From assembly GCA_009692155.1 (NCBI GenBank), contig SHZW01000005.1:1-64000 (forward strand): a stretch of 64,000 bases of DNA, given 5' to 3'. Below are positions 47,994-57,507 of this stretch, piece after piece; positions within the stretch are counted from its first letter, which is position 1, and every line of letters starts with the position of its first letter. The stretch comes from Nitrospiraceae bacterium. GTDB lineage: Bacteria; Nitrospirota; Nitrospiria; Nitrospirales; Nitrospiraceae. The notes beneath the pieces are model-generated. The model was not told the origin of the DNA. It saw nothing but the letters and a program-made list of their open reading frames with translations, and searched no databases. A program made the position numbers and the translations under genes.

Positions 47994-49766
47994 TCAAATA
48001 ATTTGCCCCACCAACCGTTCCTCTGTCTGCCGCCCCCTGCGGAACGACGAGACCCCAATGACCTGTTCCGGGTGATGATCGAGCAGTTTCAGCCATTCTT
48101 CAGCCGCATCGTCCGGTGGCAACACCTCGCCTTCACGGTATTCATCCTGAACCGATACCAGCAAATCCTCAAGCGTAATCCCCGGCGCGGTACTGTCATG
48201 GCCTTCGTGAATCACCCTGTCGATAGCCTTTTCTTTCGCCCGCTGAACGATGGAGGCAAGGATGGCGCCGCTGACCAGATCGCCTCGGTAGAGAACCTTG
48301 TTCTGTCCGCTGCGGAGTCGCACTGCCAACAAGCGGTTCTCGTCGCTGCGTGTGAAAATCCTGTCCACCACGCTCGTCATCACTGCCTCGCAAGCCTTAG
48401 CCTTGTCGCCTCCATGCGCGGAGACCAGCTCTCGATCAAGCGGCAACTCCGAGGTGAAAAATATTTTTAGAATGTCCGCTGCCGCGTCGCGCGTCGGACG
48501 GGCCACTTTGATCTTACGGTCGATGCGTCCCGGACGCAGCACCGCCGGGTCGATCAGATCGGGCCGGTTCGATGCCAGAATGATCACGACATCCCGCAGG
48601 GACTCGATGCCGTCCATCTCCGCGCAGAACATCGGGACTAACGTATTGTTGATATTGAACGACCGCATGGACCGCCTCGTCCCAAGAATGGACTCCGCTT
48701 CGTCAATAAAGATGAACGGGAGAACCCCTTCCTGGCGGCGAGCCCGCGCTTGGGCAAACAGGTCGCGCACGATGCGCTCCGATTCGCCCAGCCACATGTT
48801 CAAGATCTCCGGCCCCTTCACATGCAAGAACGATCCGCCGACGATCGGCGGCTTCTCCGTAGCCCTAGCGCTCCCCTCCGGCTGAGCCGATTCGCTGACA
48901 AGTTTCGCCAGGCTGGCCGCAGCCGCCTGGCCGATCAGCGTTTTGCCACACCCGGGCGGACCATAGAGCAGAAAGCCCTTCGGCTGGGTGAATTTGAATT
49001 GCTCGAAGGTCTTCGTGTGGAGCAGCGGATATTCAATGGCCTTGCGCATGGCCTCGATCGCAGCCTTCTGTCCGCCGATCTGATCCCAAGTGACGCGCGG
49101 CACTTCATCGAGCACATGGCTCTTGGCCTTCCGATCCTCCAGCTTTTCAATCGCGACCCGATGGCTGGGATCGATACGCACGTCGTCACCGGCCTTCAAC
49201 TCAACACCGGCCAGATCGCTCGATCGCTGGAGAATCAGCGCCTGGCGTCCCATGTCTTGTTCAAACCGGATACGCCCATCCGGCAAGGCTTCCGTCACCT
49301 TCAGCACAGGACCGTTGCGGTCGTAGCCGAGCGTCTTGATCACGGCGTACGCTTCGTTCACCAGGATCTGCGTGCCGATTTTCAAGTCCTCTGTCGGCAC
49401 GCGCGGGTCGATATTGGCGTAATACTCAGCGCCGCCGACCACAATACGCGCCAAACCCTCGGCGGGAAGCTCCAGCAGCGTGCCGATCCGATTCGCCGGG
49501 GCCGTCAGCTTTCCGACCACCTCACTCAGTTTCTTAAATTCGGCTTCGCGCTGGTGGCCTGCTACGGACTGTTGCATCACCAGATGCCGGAGCTTGTAGA
49601 GAATCTTCTGGCGGGGATCGCTATCAGGGAAGGCAGCCAAACATTCGTCGATCAACTCCAGGGGATCGCTTCCACGCGAACCGGCTGTTCGTTCCACCGA
49701 GGCGGAATCGGCCTGCGCCTTAGCTTCGTTACCGCCGCCTTTATCAGTTTTGCGATGGTCACCCAT
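47994..49766 (-). CDS. arc: Proteasome-associated AAA ATPase (ARC/Mpa)
   Basis: N-terminal helical region, OB-like region, WDQIGGQKAAIEAMRKAIEYPLLH...GFLLYGPPGCGKTLIGQAAA...FIFIDEAESILGTRR; C-terminus VGQII. Confidence 0.93.
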   Translation of the reverse strand: MGDHRKTDKGGGNEAKAQADSASVERTAGSRGSDPLELIDECLAAFPDSDPRQKILYKLRHLVMQQSVAGHQREAEFKKLSEVVGKLTAPANRIGTLLELPAEGLARIVVGGAEYYANIDPRVPTEDLKIGTQILVNEAYAVIKTLGYDRNGPVLKVTEALPDGRIRFEQDMGRQALILQRSSDLAGVELKAGDDVRIDPSHRVAIEKLEDRKAKSHVLDEVPRVTWDQIGGQKAAIEAMRKAIEYPLLHTKTFEQFKFTQPKGFLLYGPPGCGKTLIGQAAAASLAKLVSESAQPEGSARATEKPPIVGGSFLHVKGPEILNMWLGESERIVRDLFAQARARRQEGVLPFIFIDEAESILGTRRSMRSFNINNTLVPMFCAEMDGIESLRDVVIILASNRPDLIDPAVLRPGRIDRKIKVARPTRDAAADILKIFFTSELPLDRELVSAHGGDKAKACEAVMTSVVDRIFTRSDENRLLAVRLRSGQNKVLYRGDLVSGAILASIVQRAKEKAIDRVIHEGHDSTAPGITLEDLLVSVQDEYREGEVLPPDDAAEEWLKLLDHHPEQVIGVSSFRRGRQTEERLVGQII

Positions 49767-49879
49767 GCGTTACCCTCCGGCCATTAGTCGTCAGGCCCCA
49801 TCTTAACACAGGGGGTGAGTCTGTCTCAGTACGCCTCCCGGTCGATCAATTTACCGTTGCTCAGGCATGAGTTATTGAC

Positions 49880-50280
49880 TTCATGCCGTGATGAAGTCGT
49901 TGAGCAGCCGACATCCGGCGAAGAGCGTCGCCTCCTCGTTCCGAATCCAGCGGCTGATGACACCCACGCGAGCAGAGACTCGATCGCCGAGTCGGCGACT
50001 CTATCCGAATTATCCAGGACTACGATCGAGCCGGGAACCACCTCGATCCGGGGAGAAGGGTTGGCGCCCAGATCAGCCTCGATCACCGTGTGGTCCGGCA
50101 GTCCGTGCAGGGCGGTTCGAACCAGCGAGGTCTTGCCAGCTTCGGCCCACCGATCACCGCCAGCGGTTCGCCCCTCGCGATGCGCCCACGCAGGTTCCTG
50201 ACGAGCCCTTGGCGACCGATGAACGCGTCTCCGATGGCGGGAACCGGAGTGAACGGCGCGTGATGATGGACATGGCCCAC
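49880..50280 (-). pseudogene. P-loop ATPase remnant with a frameshift in the Walker A motif
   Basis: Joining frames across about 50134-50139 gives GDAFIGRQGLVRNLRGRIARGEPLAVIGGPKLgKTSLVRTALHGLPDHTVIEADLGANPSPRIEVVPGSIVVLDNSDRVADSA; a second frame switch near 49940. Confidence 0.7.
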
Positions 50281-50461
50281 TCTATCACAGGGACGGAGAA
50301 GCGGGGATGTTACGGTATGAGTGGCGTTGCTCTGGGCTGTCGAGGAGGCGCTGCCATCGCGTGCGCTCCCCAGGATGTCCGTTGGCCCTCGGAAAGGCGA
50401 TGGGGTATGCTGTGCCGATGACGACATGGGAACAGCGCCATGACCGGAACGAACGAGTGAT

Positions 50462-51250
50462 GTGACGTTACGCTGGCCTCTCCCCAGACAGGACTATTGG
50501 TCCACGCCGTTTGCAGAGGCGTTGTTGCACCATCTGGCTCTCTTTCCGGGAGCCACAATCTTGGATATCGCCTCCGGCGACGGGATCCCCGCATTCTACC
50601 TGGCTGAGCAGGTTGGCCCGACTGGACAGGTGCTCGGGATTGACTCGAGTGAGCATCAGATTGCGCGCGGGCGGGCGATTCAAGGGCCGCATCTCCCGTG
50701 GCTTCGTTTCGAGTGCCTGGACATGCGCGCGCTGCCACCACGCGTGCCGACCTTTGATCGAATCACGGGCAACCTGTCGGTCATGTTCTTTCGTCCGAAC
50801 CGATTCGAAACGGTCCGGGGGTTGGTAGACCATCTCAAGCCGGGCGGCCAACTGGTGCAGACCTTCCCCTCCCTCGGCACATTTGATTCACTCTGGCGGA
50901 GGATCGATCAGGAAATGGCCACACGCGGTCTGACAGCAGAGCGGCAACACCTCGGGGCGTATGTGGCTGAGCGGCCGTCTGCGCAAGAAGGCCGCGCGTG
51001 GCTCGATGCGCTGGGTCTCGAACGAATCGAGGTGACCGAGTGGCCCCTGGAAGTCCCCACCGGTCCCGGCCCGTCGTTTCTGCACCATCCGCTACTTCGG
51101 GGAGGCTTTCTCGACGACGTGTACGAATGTTTCGAAGATCAGCGTCTCGCGGATGAGGTCATGAAGAGGGTGTCTGAAGACGTGCCAGGCTTCACGCCCT
51201 TAATGGCTCAGCGGTGTGTCTTGTCGGGATGGAAGAAGGAAGGAGAATAG
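50462..51250 (+). CDS. Class I SAM-dependent methyltransferase
   Basis: ATILDIASGDGIPAFYLAEQVGPTGQVLGIDSSEHQI...VDHLKPGGQLVQTFPS. Confidence 0.82.
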   Translation: MTLRWPLPRQDYWSTPFAEALLHHLALFPGATILDIASGDGIPAFYLAEQVGPTGQVLGIDSSEHQIARGRAIQGPHLPWLRFECLDMRALPPRVPTFDRITGNLSVMFFRPNRFETVRGLVDHLKPGGQLVQTFPSLGTFDSLWRRIDQEMATRGLTAERQHLGAYVAERPSAQEGRAWLDALGLERIEVTEWPLEVPTGPGPSFLHHPLLRGGFLDDVYECFEDQRLADEVMKRVSEDVPGFTPLMAQRCVLSGWKKEGE

Positions 51251-51259
51251 GGATCAGCC

Positions 51260-51634
51260 AGACCGCCCGTCTTGCTCGCCGCAGGGCCCGCCTTAAAGCA
51301 AGCAGGCATTGTAGGGGCAACGTGGCACACCCTGAGGCATACTTTCGCGTCTCGGGCTGTTATGGCTGGAGTAGATATTCAGACCGTCCAGGAGCTACTG
51401 GGTCATTCCACGGTCACCATGACCATGCGCTACACCCATCTGTCTCAGGCTCACTTACGGGAGGCTGTCAATAAGGCCAGCTTGGAGCAGCCAAAGGCAC
51501 AATCTGGCAACGAAACCGTGACCGGTCAGCAGGGGGGACGGGCACAGGAGATGCAACCTGTTGATTTAGTGGTGCGCCCGGAGGGACTTGAACCCCCAAC
51601 CCTCGGATCCGAAGTCCGATGCTCTATCCATTGA
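51260..51634 (+). pseudogene. Tyrosine recombinase/integrase C-terminal fragment (5'-truncated), reading into the antisense of the tRNA
   Basis: [58 protein letters not shown]...[21 protein letters not shown]; HxxR...H...Y box present, N-terminal half absent. Confidence 0.85.
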
Positions 51635-51645
51635 GCTACGGGCGC
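51570..51645 (-). tRNA. tRNA-Arg (anticodon TCG)
   Basis: GCGCCCGTAGCTCAATGGATAGAGCATCGGACTTCGGATCCGAGGGTTGGGGGTTCAAGTCCCTCCGGGCGCACCA folds as a cloverleaf with encoded CCA. Confidence 0.95.
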
Positions 51646-51662
51646 GCAGGGTCTCACCCCGA

Positions 51663-52178
51663 TCAACACTGTGAAGTCTGCAGAAGGGCCTGAATGGCAT
51701 CGGCGATCTCGATGACGGTCTTGTGGTCTGTCGCGATCGTATGGTCCGCCGCGGCCCGGTATTTCGGCTTGCGCTCGCGCAGGACCTCTTCGATTTCCTC
51801 GACGAAGGATTTGGCGCCGGTGAGGGACGGCCGCTGCGTATCGCCACCGATGCGCCGGCTGATGGTCGGCACCTCGGCGGTGAGCCAGAACACAATCCCC
51901 CTGGCTTTCAATTGATCCGCGTTGTCCTGTCGCAAGATCGCCCCGCCGCCCGTATCGATGATCAATTGATCTTTTCCGGCCAGCTCGCGGCAGACCTCCG
52001 ACTCGAGATCGCGAAAATGGTCCCAACCATGCTGCTTGACGATGTCCGGAATGGCCTGCCCGGCGCGATGAACAACCTCGGCATCCGTGGAAATGAGCGT
52101 GCGGCCGGATCGCTCGGCCAGCAACTTTCCCACGCTGCTCTTGCCGGTTCCTCTATAACCGATGAGCACGATGTTCAT
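51663..52178 (-). CDS. aroK: Shikimate kinase
   Basis: MNIVLIGYRGTGKSSVGKLLAERSGRTLISTDAEVVHRAG...DTGGGAILRQDN. Confidence 0.93.
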   Translation of the reverse strand: MNIVLIGYRGTGKSSVGKLLAERSGRTLISTDAEVVHRAGQAIPDIVKQHGWDHFRDLESEVCRELAGKDQLIIDTGGGAILRQDNADQLKARGIVFWLTAEVPTISRRIGGDTQRPSLTGAKSFVEEIEEVLRERKPKYRAAADHTIATDHKTVIEIADAIQALLQTSQC

Positions 52179-53029
52179 GAAAACCGCGACTCGAGGACTT
52201 TGCGCATCACGTCGGCGGGCGCTTTTTGCTTCGTCCAGAGCTCGAACTGCCCGACCGCCTGGTTGAGGAACATTTCAAGTCCGCGGATCGTCTTGCAGCC
52301 GGCTGCCCTGGCGTCTGTGAGCAGCTTGGTGTCGAGCGGGTTGTAGACGATGTCCATGACGGTGAGGTGCGGCTTCAGCAGCGAGGCCGGCACGCAGCTC
52401 TCGCGCACGTTCGGGTGCATGCCCAGCGGCGTGCAGTGAAGCAGCACCTTCGATTCCTCGATCGCGTGCCGCAGGGCGTCGTCGGTGATCGTGCCGTCCG
52501 CAAGCTGCAGCGAGGTTCTGGCCTTGAGGTCCTTCGCCAGCCCCGCTCGCTCCTTCTCGTCGATGCCGAGCAGCGTGAGCTTGGCGATACCGGCGCCGGC
52601 GGCGAGCGCGAAGGCGATGGCTCTCGCCGCCCCACCCGATCCGAGCAGCACGACGTTCTCTCCCCGGAGCGTCGCGCCGGCTTCCGTGAGCGCCCGCAAT
52701 GCGCCGGAGGCGTCGGTGTTGGAGCCGAGCAGCCGGCCGTTCTCGATCACGATCGTGTTGACGGCGCCGATGTTCCTGGCCGTCTGCTCCACGTCATCCA
52801 GCAGCGGCATGATCGCAACCTTGTGCGGAATCGTCACGCTGAAGCCGCGCAGGTTCCCGAGCGCGCGGAGTCCTTTGACGGCGCCGGGCAGGTCTTCGAC
52901 CTTGAAGGCCAGATAGACGAAGTTCAGCCCCAGCTTCTCGAACGCGGCGTTGTGAATGGCGGGCGAGAGAGAATGCTCGACCGGGTTACCGAGCAGGCCG
53001 CAGAGCTGGGTGCGGGTGTTAATTTCCAT
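52175..53029 (-). CDS. aroE: Shikimate dehydrogenase
   Basis: TQLCGLLGNPVEHSLSPAIHNAAFEKLGLNFVYLAF...VLLGSGGAARAIAFAL...DIVYNPLDTKLL. Confidence 0.95.
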   Translation of the reverse strand: MEINTRTQLCGLLGNPVEHSLSPAIHNAAFEKLGLNFVYLAFKVEDLPGAVKGLRALGNLRGFSVTIPHKVAIMPLLDDVEQTARNIGAVNTIVIENGRLLGSNTDASGALRALTEAGATLRGENVVLLGSGGAARAIAFALAAGAGIAKLTLLGIDEKERAGLAKDLKARTSLQLADGTITDDALRHAIEESKVLLHCTPLGMHPNVRESCVPASLLKPHLTVMDIVYNPLDTKLLTDARAAGCKTIRGLEMFLNQAVGQFELWTKQKAPADVMRKVLESRFS

Positions 53030-53047
53030 CTTGCTATTCGCTAGTAG

Positions 53048-53344
53048 CTATTTGCTCTTGGCTATCTTTTGCGTAATGTACTGGCTGCCCATGACGATGT
53101 ACGTGACCGTGATGGCGTCGCCCGCCTTGATGTCTTTCAGCGCTTTGATGCCGGCATATTGGGTCCGGCCGTCCACGACGAAGGTGAATCGTGTCCCGTC
53201 CTTTTTCACGGTCAGCTTGCCGGCCGCGTCATCGACTTTCAGAACCGTGCCGGGGAAGTCCACGGCGTTCTGCGCGAGCACCGGCGCGCCGATGATGCCG
53301 ACACAGGCTGCCAACATGATCGTCAGAACCATGCGATGCATCAT
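53048..53344 (-). CDS. Hypothetical exported protein
   Basis: 98-aa ORF with signal peptide. Confidence 0.65.
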   Translation of the reverse strand: MMHRMVLTIMLAACVGIIGAPVLAQNAVDFPGTVLKVDDAAGKLTVKKDGTRFTFVVDGRTQYAGIKALKDIKAGDAITVTYIVMGSQYITQKIAKSK

Positions 53345-53360
53345 GCCCCTCCCCCGCGTC

Positions 53361-54116
53361 TCAGTGAGCGGTCATGCCGCCGTCGATGGGAATCACCGAT
53401 CCGGTCATCCAGGCCGATTCATCGGACGCCAGGTAGAGAATGAGCTTGGCGACCTCCTCCGACGTGCCATACCGGCCGAGCGGATAGGCTGTCATGATCT
53501 GGGCCAGCGCCTCTTTATTATCGATCAACCCCGACGCCATCGGCGTATCCACCAGTCCGGGGCAGACCGAGTTGCACCGGATTTTCTGCGGCGCGTAGTC
53601 CATGGCTACGCAACGGGTCAGGGCATCCATCCCGCCTTTCGAGGCGCTGTAGGCCGCGAGCATCGGAATGCCGACGAGCGAGGCGATGGAGGAGACGTTC
53701 ACGATCGAGCCACCGCCCGCCTTGATCATCTCCGGGACTGCGGCCTTGATCATCCGATAGGTGCCGGTCAGATTGATCGCCAGCATGTCGTTCCACGCGG
53801 CCTCGTCTGTTTCGTGGAGTAGCTTGCCGAACGCGAGGGCGCCGGCATTGTTGATCAGGATATCGAGCTTGCCGTAGCTCCGCGCAGCCTGCGCCACGAC
53901 CGCCTGCGCATGGGCCTCGTCGGTCACCGACCCGGCGACGGCCAGGGCCCGGCCCTTGGCCTTCTCGATCTCCTTGACGACCTGCTCCAGCACGTCCTTG
54001 CGGCGGCCGGTGATCACGACTGTCGCGCCTTCCTGCGCAAATATCCTGGCGCAGGCCGCGCCGATGCCGGTGCCGCCTCCGGTGATGAGCGCCACCTTGC
54101 CGTCGAGCCGTTTCAT
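53361..54116 (-). CDS. SDR family oxidoreductase (3-oxoacyl-ACP reductase-like)
   Basis: KVALITGGGTGIGAACARIFAQEGATVVITGR...YSASKGGMDALTRCVAMDYAP. Confidence 0.92.
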   Translation of the reverse strand: MKRLDGKVALITGGGTGIGAACARIFAQEGATVVITGRRKDVLEQVVKEIEKAKGRALAVAGSVTDEAHAQAVVAQAARSYGKLDILINNAGALAFGKLLHETDEAAWNDMLAINLTGTYRMIKAAVPEMIKAGGGSIVNVSSIASLVGIPMLAAYSASKGGMDALTRCVAMDYAPQKIRCNSVCPGLVDTPMASGLIDNKEALAQIMTAYPLGRYGTSEEVAKLILYLASDESAWMTGSVIPIDGGMTAH

Positions 54117-54973
54117 GCGCCGGGCTCCCCGTCGTCGTTCCCGTCCGGTTCGTCATCCACCGGTGCCGCCGTTTGCCCGGGGGTCCATAAGCCCGCCTCG
54201 ACTTTGCGCGCGACAGTGATGAATCCGGAGTGCGCCACCATCCGGTGGTCGGGTCGCACGCTGCGGCCCTGAATGTTCCAGGTGCGCAGCAAGGTTTCAA
54301 AGGTTTGGATCAGGCCGAACACGGCGGCGCGCTCCAGGGCCTCGACGGTCTGCATGATTTGCGGCACGGTCGGCACGTAACTCAAGTAGAGTCCGCCGGG
54401 CCGCAAGGCATTCACGGCGTGCGGCACGACGCGCCAGGGCTCCGGCAAATCCAGCACGACGCGGTCGAACGGTGCATCGGTTGGGTCAATGCCCTCATAG
54501 GTGTCGCGCTTGCGCACGGTCAGGTTGGCGGCAGGGCCGAGGTACCGTTCGATGTTTGTCATGGCGGTGCGGGCAAAATCATCGCGCGCTTCGTAGCTGA
54601 CAACCGAGCCCCGCTCGCCGACCGCTCGCAGCAGCGCCATCGTCAGCGCGCCGGAGCCGGTCCCCGACTCGAAGACCCGGGCGCCGGGATAGATGTCGGC
54701 CCAGATCGTGATCATGGCGAGATCCTTGGGATAAATCACCTGGGCGCCGCGCGGCATTTTCAGCACGTACTCGCTCAGGGTGGGGCGGAAGGCCAGCATC
54801 TGTTTGCCTCGCGAGAGCGTGACCAGCGAGCCGTCGGCCTTGCCGATCAACTCGTCATGCGCGATGGTCTGCCCGCTGAACTGGAACGTTTCGCCGGCCT
54901 TTAACGTCAGGGCGTACTGCCGCCCTTTCTTGTCCACGAAATGAATGCGTTCCCCGTTCTTCAATTTCGACAT
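54113..54973 (-). CDS. trmI: tRNA (adenine-58-N1)-methyltransferase TrmI
   Basis: AFRPTLSEYVLKMPRGAQVIYPKDLAMITIWADIYPGARVFESGTGSGALTMALLRAVGERG. Confidence 0.92.
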   Translation of the reverse strand: MSKLKNGERIHFVDKKGRQYALTLKAGETFQFSGQTIAHDELIGKADGSLVTLSRGKQMLAFRPTLSEYVLKMPRGAQVIYPKDLAMITIWADIYPGARVFESGTGSGALTMALLRAVGERGSVVSYEARDDFARTAMTNIERYLGPAANLTVRKRDTYEGIDPTDAPFDRVVLDLPEPWRVVPHAVNALRPGGLYLSYVPTVPQIMQTVEALERAAVFGLIQTFETLLRTWNIQGRSVRPDHRMVAHSGFITVARKVEAGLWTPGQTAAPVDDEPDGNDDGEPGA

Positions 54974-55085
54974 CGTGCGGTCATTCTAGGGGTCTCCTGC
55001 AGGCTTTGCAACACGAGCACTCCGGGACCCGTTGTTGACTCCGTTCCAGGTGGGCCGTATGATCGATTGCAGTTGTTGCGCGAAC

Positions 55086-56435
55086 ATGATCCTCATCCGG
55101 GCTAAGGAGTCCCCCCCCGTGCGCCGTCTTCCCCATCGCCTGTTTCTCACGGCCAGCCTGCTGATCGGGCCTCTGTTGAGCCTCGGCTCCCTGTGGCTTG
55201 CTCCTGCGTCTGGCGCCGGATCGCACGTCGTCGTGGCGACCTATGAAGGCGTCATCAATCCGGTCGCCGCGGAATATCTGCATGACGCGCTGGCCTTTGA
55301 GGAATCCACCCACGCGCAGGCGCTAATCGTGAAATTGGACACCCCGGGCGGCTTGGATACCTCCATGCGGCTCATCATCAAGGATATAACGAACGCCCCA
55401 ATCCCGGTGGCGGTCTACGTGTCGCCTTCAGGCGGCCGCTCCGCCTCCGCGGGTGTTTTCATCACGATGGCGGCGCACGTGGCGGCGATGGCGCCCGGCA
55501 CCAACATCGGCGCGGCGCATCCGGTGGCGATGGGCGGTGGCGAGATGGACAAGACGATGCAGGAGAAGGTCGAGAACGACTCCGTGGCCTATATCAAGTC
55601 CATCGCCGAGCAACGCGGTCGCAACGTGAAATGGGCGGAGGACGCCGTGCGCAAGAGCGTGTCGGCAACGGAGAAAGAAGCGTTGGATCTCAAAATCATC
55701 GATGTGGTTGTCGAGGATATCCCGGCGCTGCTGGCCAGACTCGACGGCCGGAAGGTGACGCTTGCGAACGGATCCGTCACGCTGCAGACCAAAGGGGTTG
55801 AGACGCGCTCCTTTCCGATGGGCTGGCGGCTGGAGGTGCTCAAGGCCATCAGCGATCCCAACATCGCGATGCTGCTGATGACGATCGGCACCATCGGCAT
55901 CCTGGCCGAGCTGTACAATCCCGGGGCGATCCTGCCCGGCATCGTTGGGGCGATCAGCCTGATTCTCGCCTTCTATTCGTTGCAATCGCTTCCCATCAAC
56001 TATGCCGGCGTGCTGTTGATTATTCTTGGGATCGTGTTCTTCGTGCTCGAGATCAAAGTGACGAGCTACGGCCTGCTGACGCTCGGCGGAATCGCCGCCA
56101 TGACGCTGGGCGGTCTCCTGCTCGTCAAAACCGATGCGCCGTTCATGCAAGTGTCGCTGTCGTTTCTGTTGCCGACGGTCCTCACCGCGGCGGCCATCAT
56201 GTTCGGGATGGCCTGGCTGGCGATGAAAGCTCGGCGGCGGGTGCCGGTGACCGGCAAGGAAAACATGGTCGGCGAGATCGCGATGGCCAAGACCGACGTG
56301 GCGCCACACGGGCAGGTCTTTCTGCACGGAGAACTCTGGGAAGCCGTCAGTGAGCAGCCCATTAAGCGGGGAGACGAGGCGGAGGTCCGGTCTGTCGAGG
56401 GCCTGACGCTGAAAGTCGTCCCGCGTCACAAGTGA
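55086..56435 (+). CDS. NfeD-family ClpP-like membrane serine protease
   Basis: [68 protein letters not shown]. Confidence 0.92.
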   Translation: MILIRAKESPPVRRLPHRLFLTASLLIGPLLSLGSLWLAPASGAGSHVVVATYEGVINPVAAEYLHDALAFEESTHAQALIVKLDTPGGLDTSMRLIIKDITNAPIPVAVYVSPSGGRSASAGVFITMAAHVAAMAPGTNIGAAHPVAMGGGEMDKTMQEKVENDSVAYIKSIAEQRGRNVKWAEDAVRKSVSATEKEALDLKIIDVVVEDIPALLARLDGRKVTLANGSVTLQTKGVETRSFPMGWRLEVLKAISDPNIAMLLMTIGTIGILAELYNPGAILPGIVGAISLILAFYSLQSLPINYAGVLLIILGIVFFVLEIKVTSYGLLTLGGIAAMTLGGLLLVKTDAPFMQVSLSFLLPTVLTAAAIMFGMAWLAMKARRRVPVTGKENMVGEIAMAKTDVAPHGQVFLHGELWEAVSEQPIKRGDEAEVRSVEGLTLKVVPRHK

Positions 56436-56457
56436 TGCACGCAAAGGAGAGACCGCC

Positions 56458-57207
56458 ATGCAGTTTCTGATTCCGTTCATTCTGATCGCCGTCGTCATCT
56501 ACAACAGCATCAAGATATTGATGGAGTACGAGCGCGGCGTGGTGTTTTTTCTGGGGAAGTTCCAGACGGTCAAGGGGCCCGGGCTGGTCTTTGTACTGCC
56601 GATCGTCCAGCGGCTGATCCGGGTCAATCTTCAAACCGTTACGATGGAAGTGCCGTCTCAGGATGTCATTACCCGCGACAACGTGTCCATGAAAGTGAGC
56701 GCGGTGATCTTCGTGCGCGTGGTAGACCCGCAGCGGGCGATACTTGCGGTGCAGGACTATCTCTATTCGACCTCCCAGATCGCGCAGACGACGCTGCGCA
56801 GCGTGCTGGGCCAGAGCCAGCTCGACGACCTGCTCGCGAAGCGGGAAGAGATCAACGCGGAGCTGCAGCGCATCATTGACCAGCAGACGGAGCCCTGGGG
56901 CGTAAAAGTCTCTGCGGTGGAGGTCAAGAATGTGGATCTGCCACAGGAGATGCAACGGGCGATTGCCAAGCAGGCGGAAGCCGAACGCGAGCGGCGCGCG
57001 AAGGTGATCCATGCGGAGGGCGAGTTTCAGGCGGCGTAGAAACTTTCCGATGCGGCCGCTGTGATCGGCCAGCATCCGGCGGTACTGCAACTGCGGTATC
57101 TTCAAACCCTGGTGGAAATCGCCGCCGAGAAAAACTCGACGACGATTTTCCCCGTTCCCATTGATGTCCTTTCGGCGCTCATGAAGTACTTCGAGAAAAA
57201 AGACTAG
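56458..57207 (+). pseudogene. Slipin / SPFH-domain protein with an in-frame TAG at codon 194
   Basis: [37 protein letters not shown]...[62 protein letters not shown]. Confidence 0.88.
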
Positions 57208-57507
57208 CGCCGTCCTGTCCAAAATTCGCTTTTTCAGTCAATGGGTTGGGCGGGATTTTTTATCCGTCCGCCCTTGATTTCCAGCCCACCAGACTTACCC
57301 CTCCATTTACACATCCGTGATGGGTTTGAATGCGTAGTCCCTTTGTAAGACTTTGAGTTCTCGGGACACATAAGCCGTTATAAATACAAGGATTTCTTCC
57401 CAGTCTGAAAAGAGCGAATCTTTTGGACTGGCCGAGGCTCTAAGAGACTATAGAGGAAAAGAGGGTCGGGAGAGGAGCGACAGGATCCCAGGGCCGGAGG
57501 GTACATT

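Larger units (their letters stand above)
42157..51569. mobile_element. tRNA-Arg-associated genomic island carrying the proteasome/UBact operon
   Basis: 48-bp direct repeats of the tRNA 3' end at both ends, truncated tyrosine integrase adjacent to the intact tRNA, pseudogenes inside. Confidence 0.8.

Noticed and set aside
51570-51634. C-terminal tail [18 protein letters not shown] as a genuine protein motif
   Set aside because: It is antisense translation of the tRNA-Arg gene, a common annotation artefact next to integrases.
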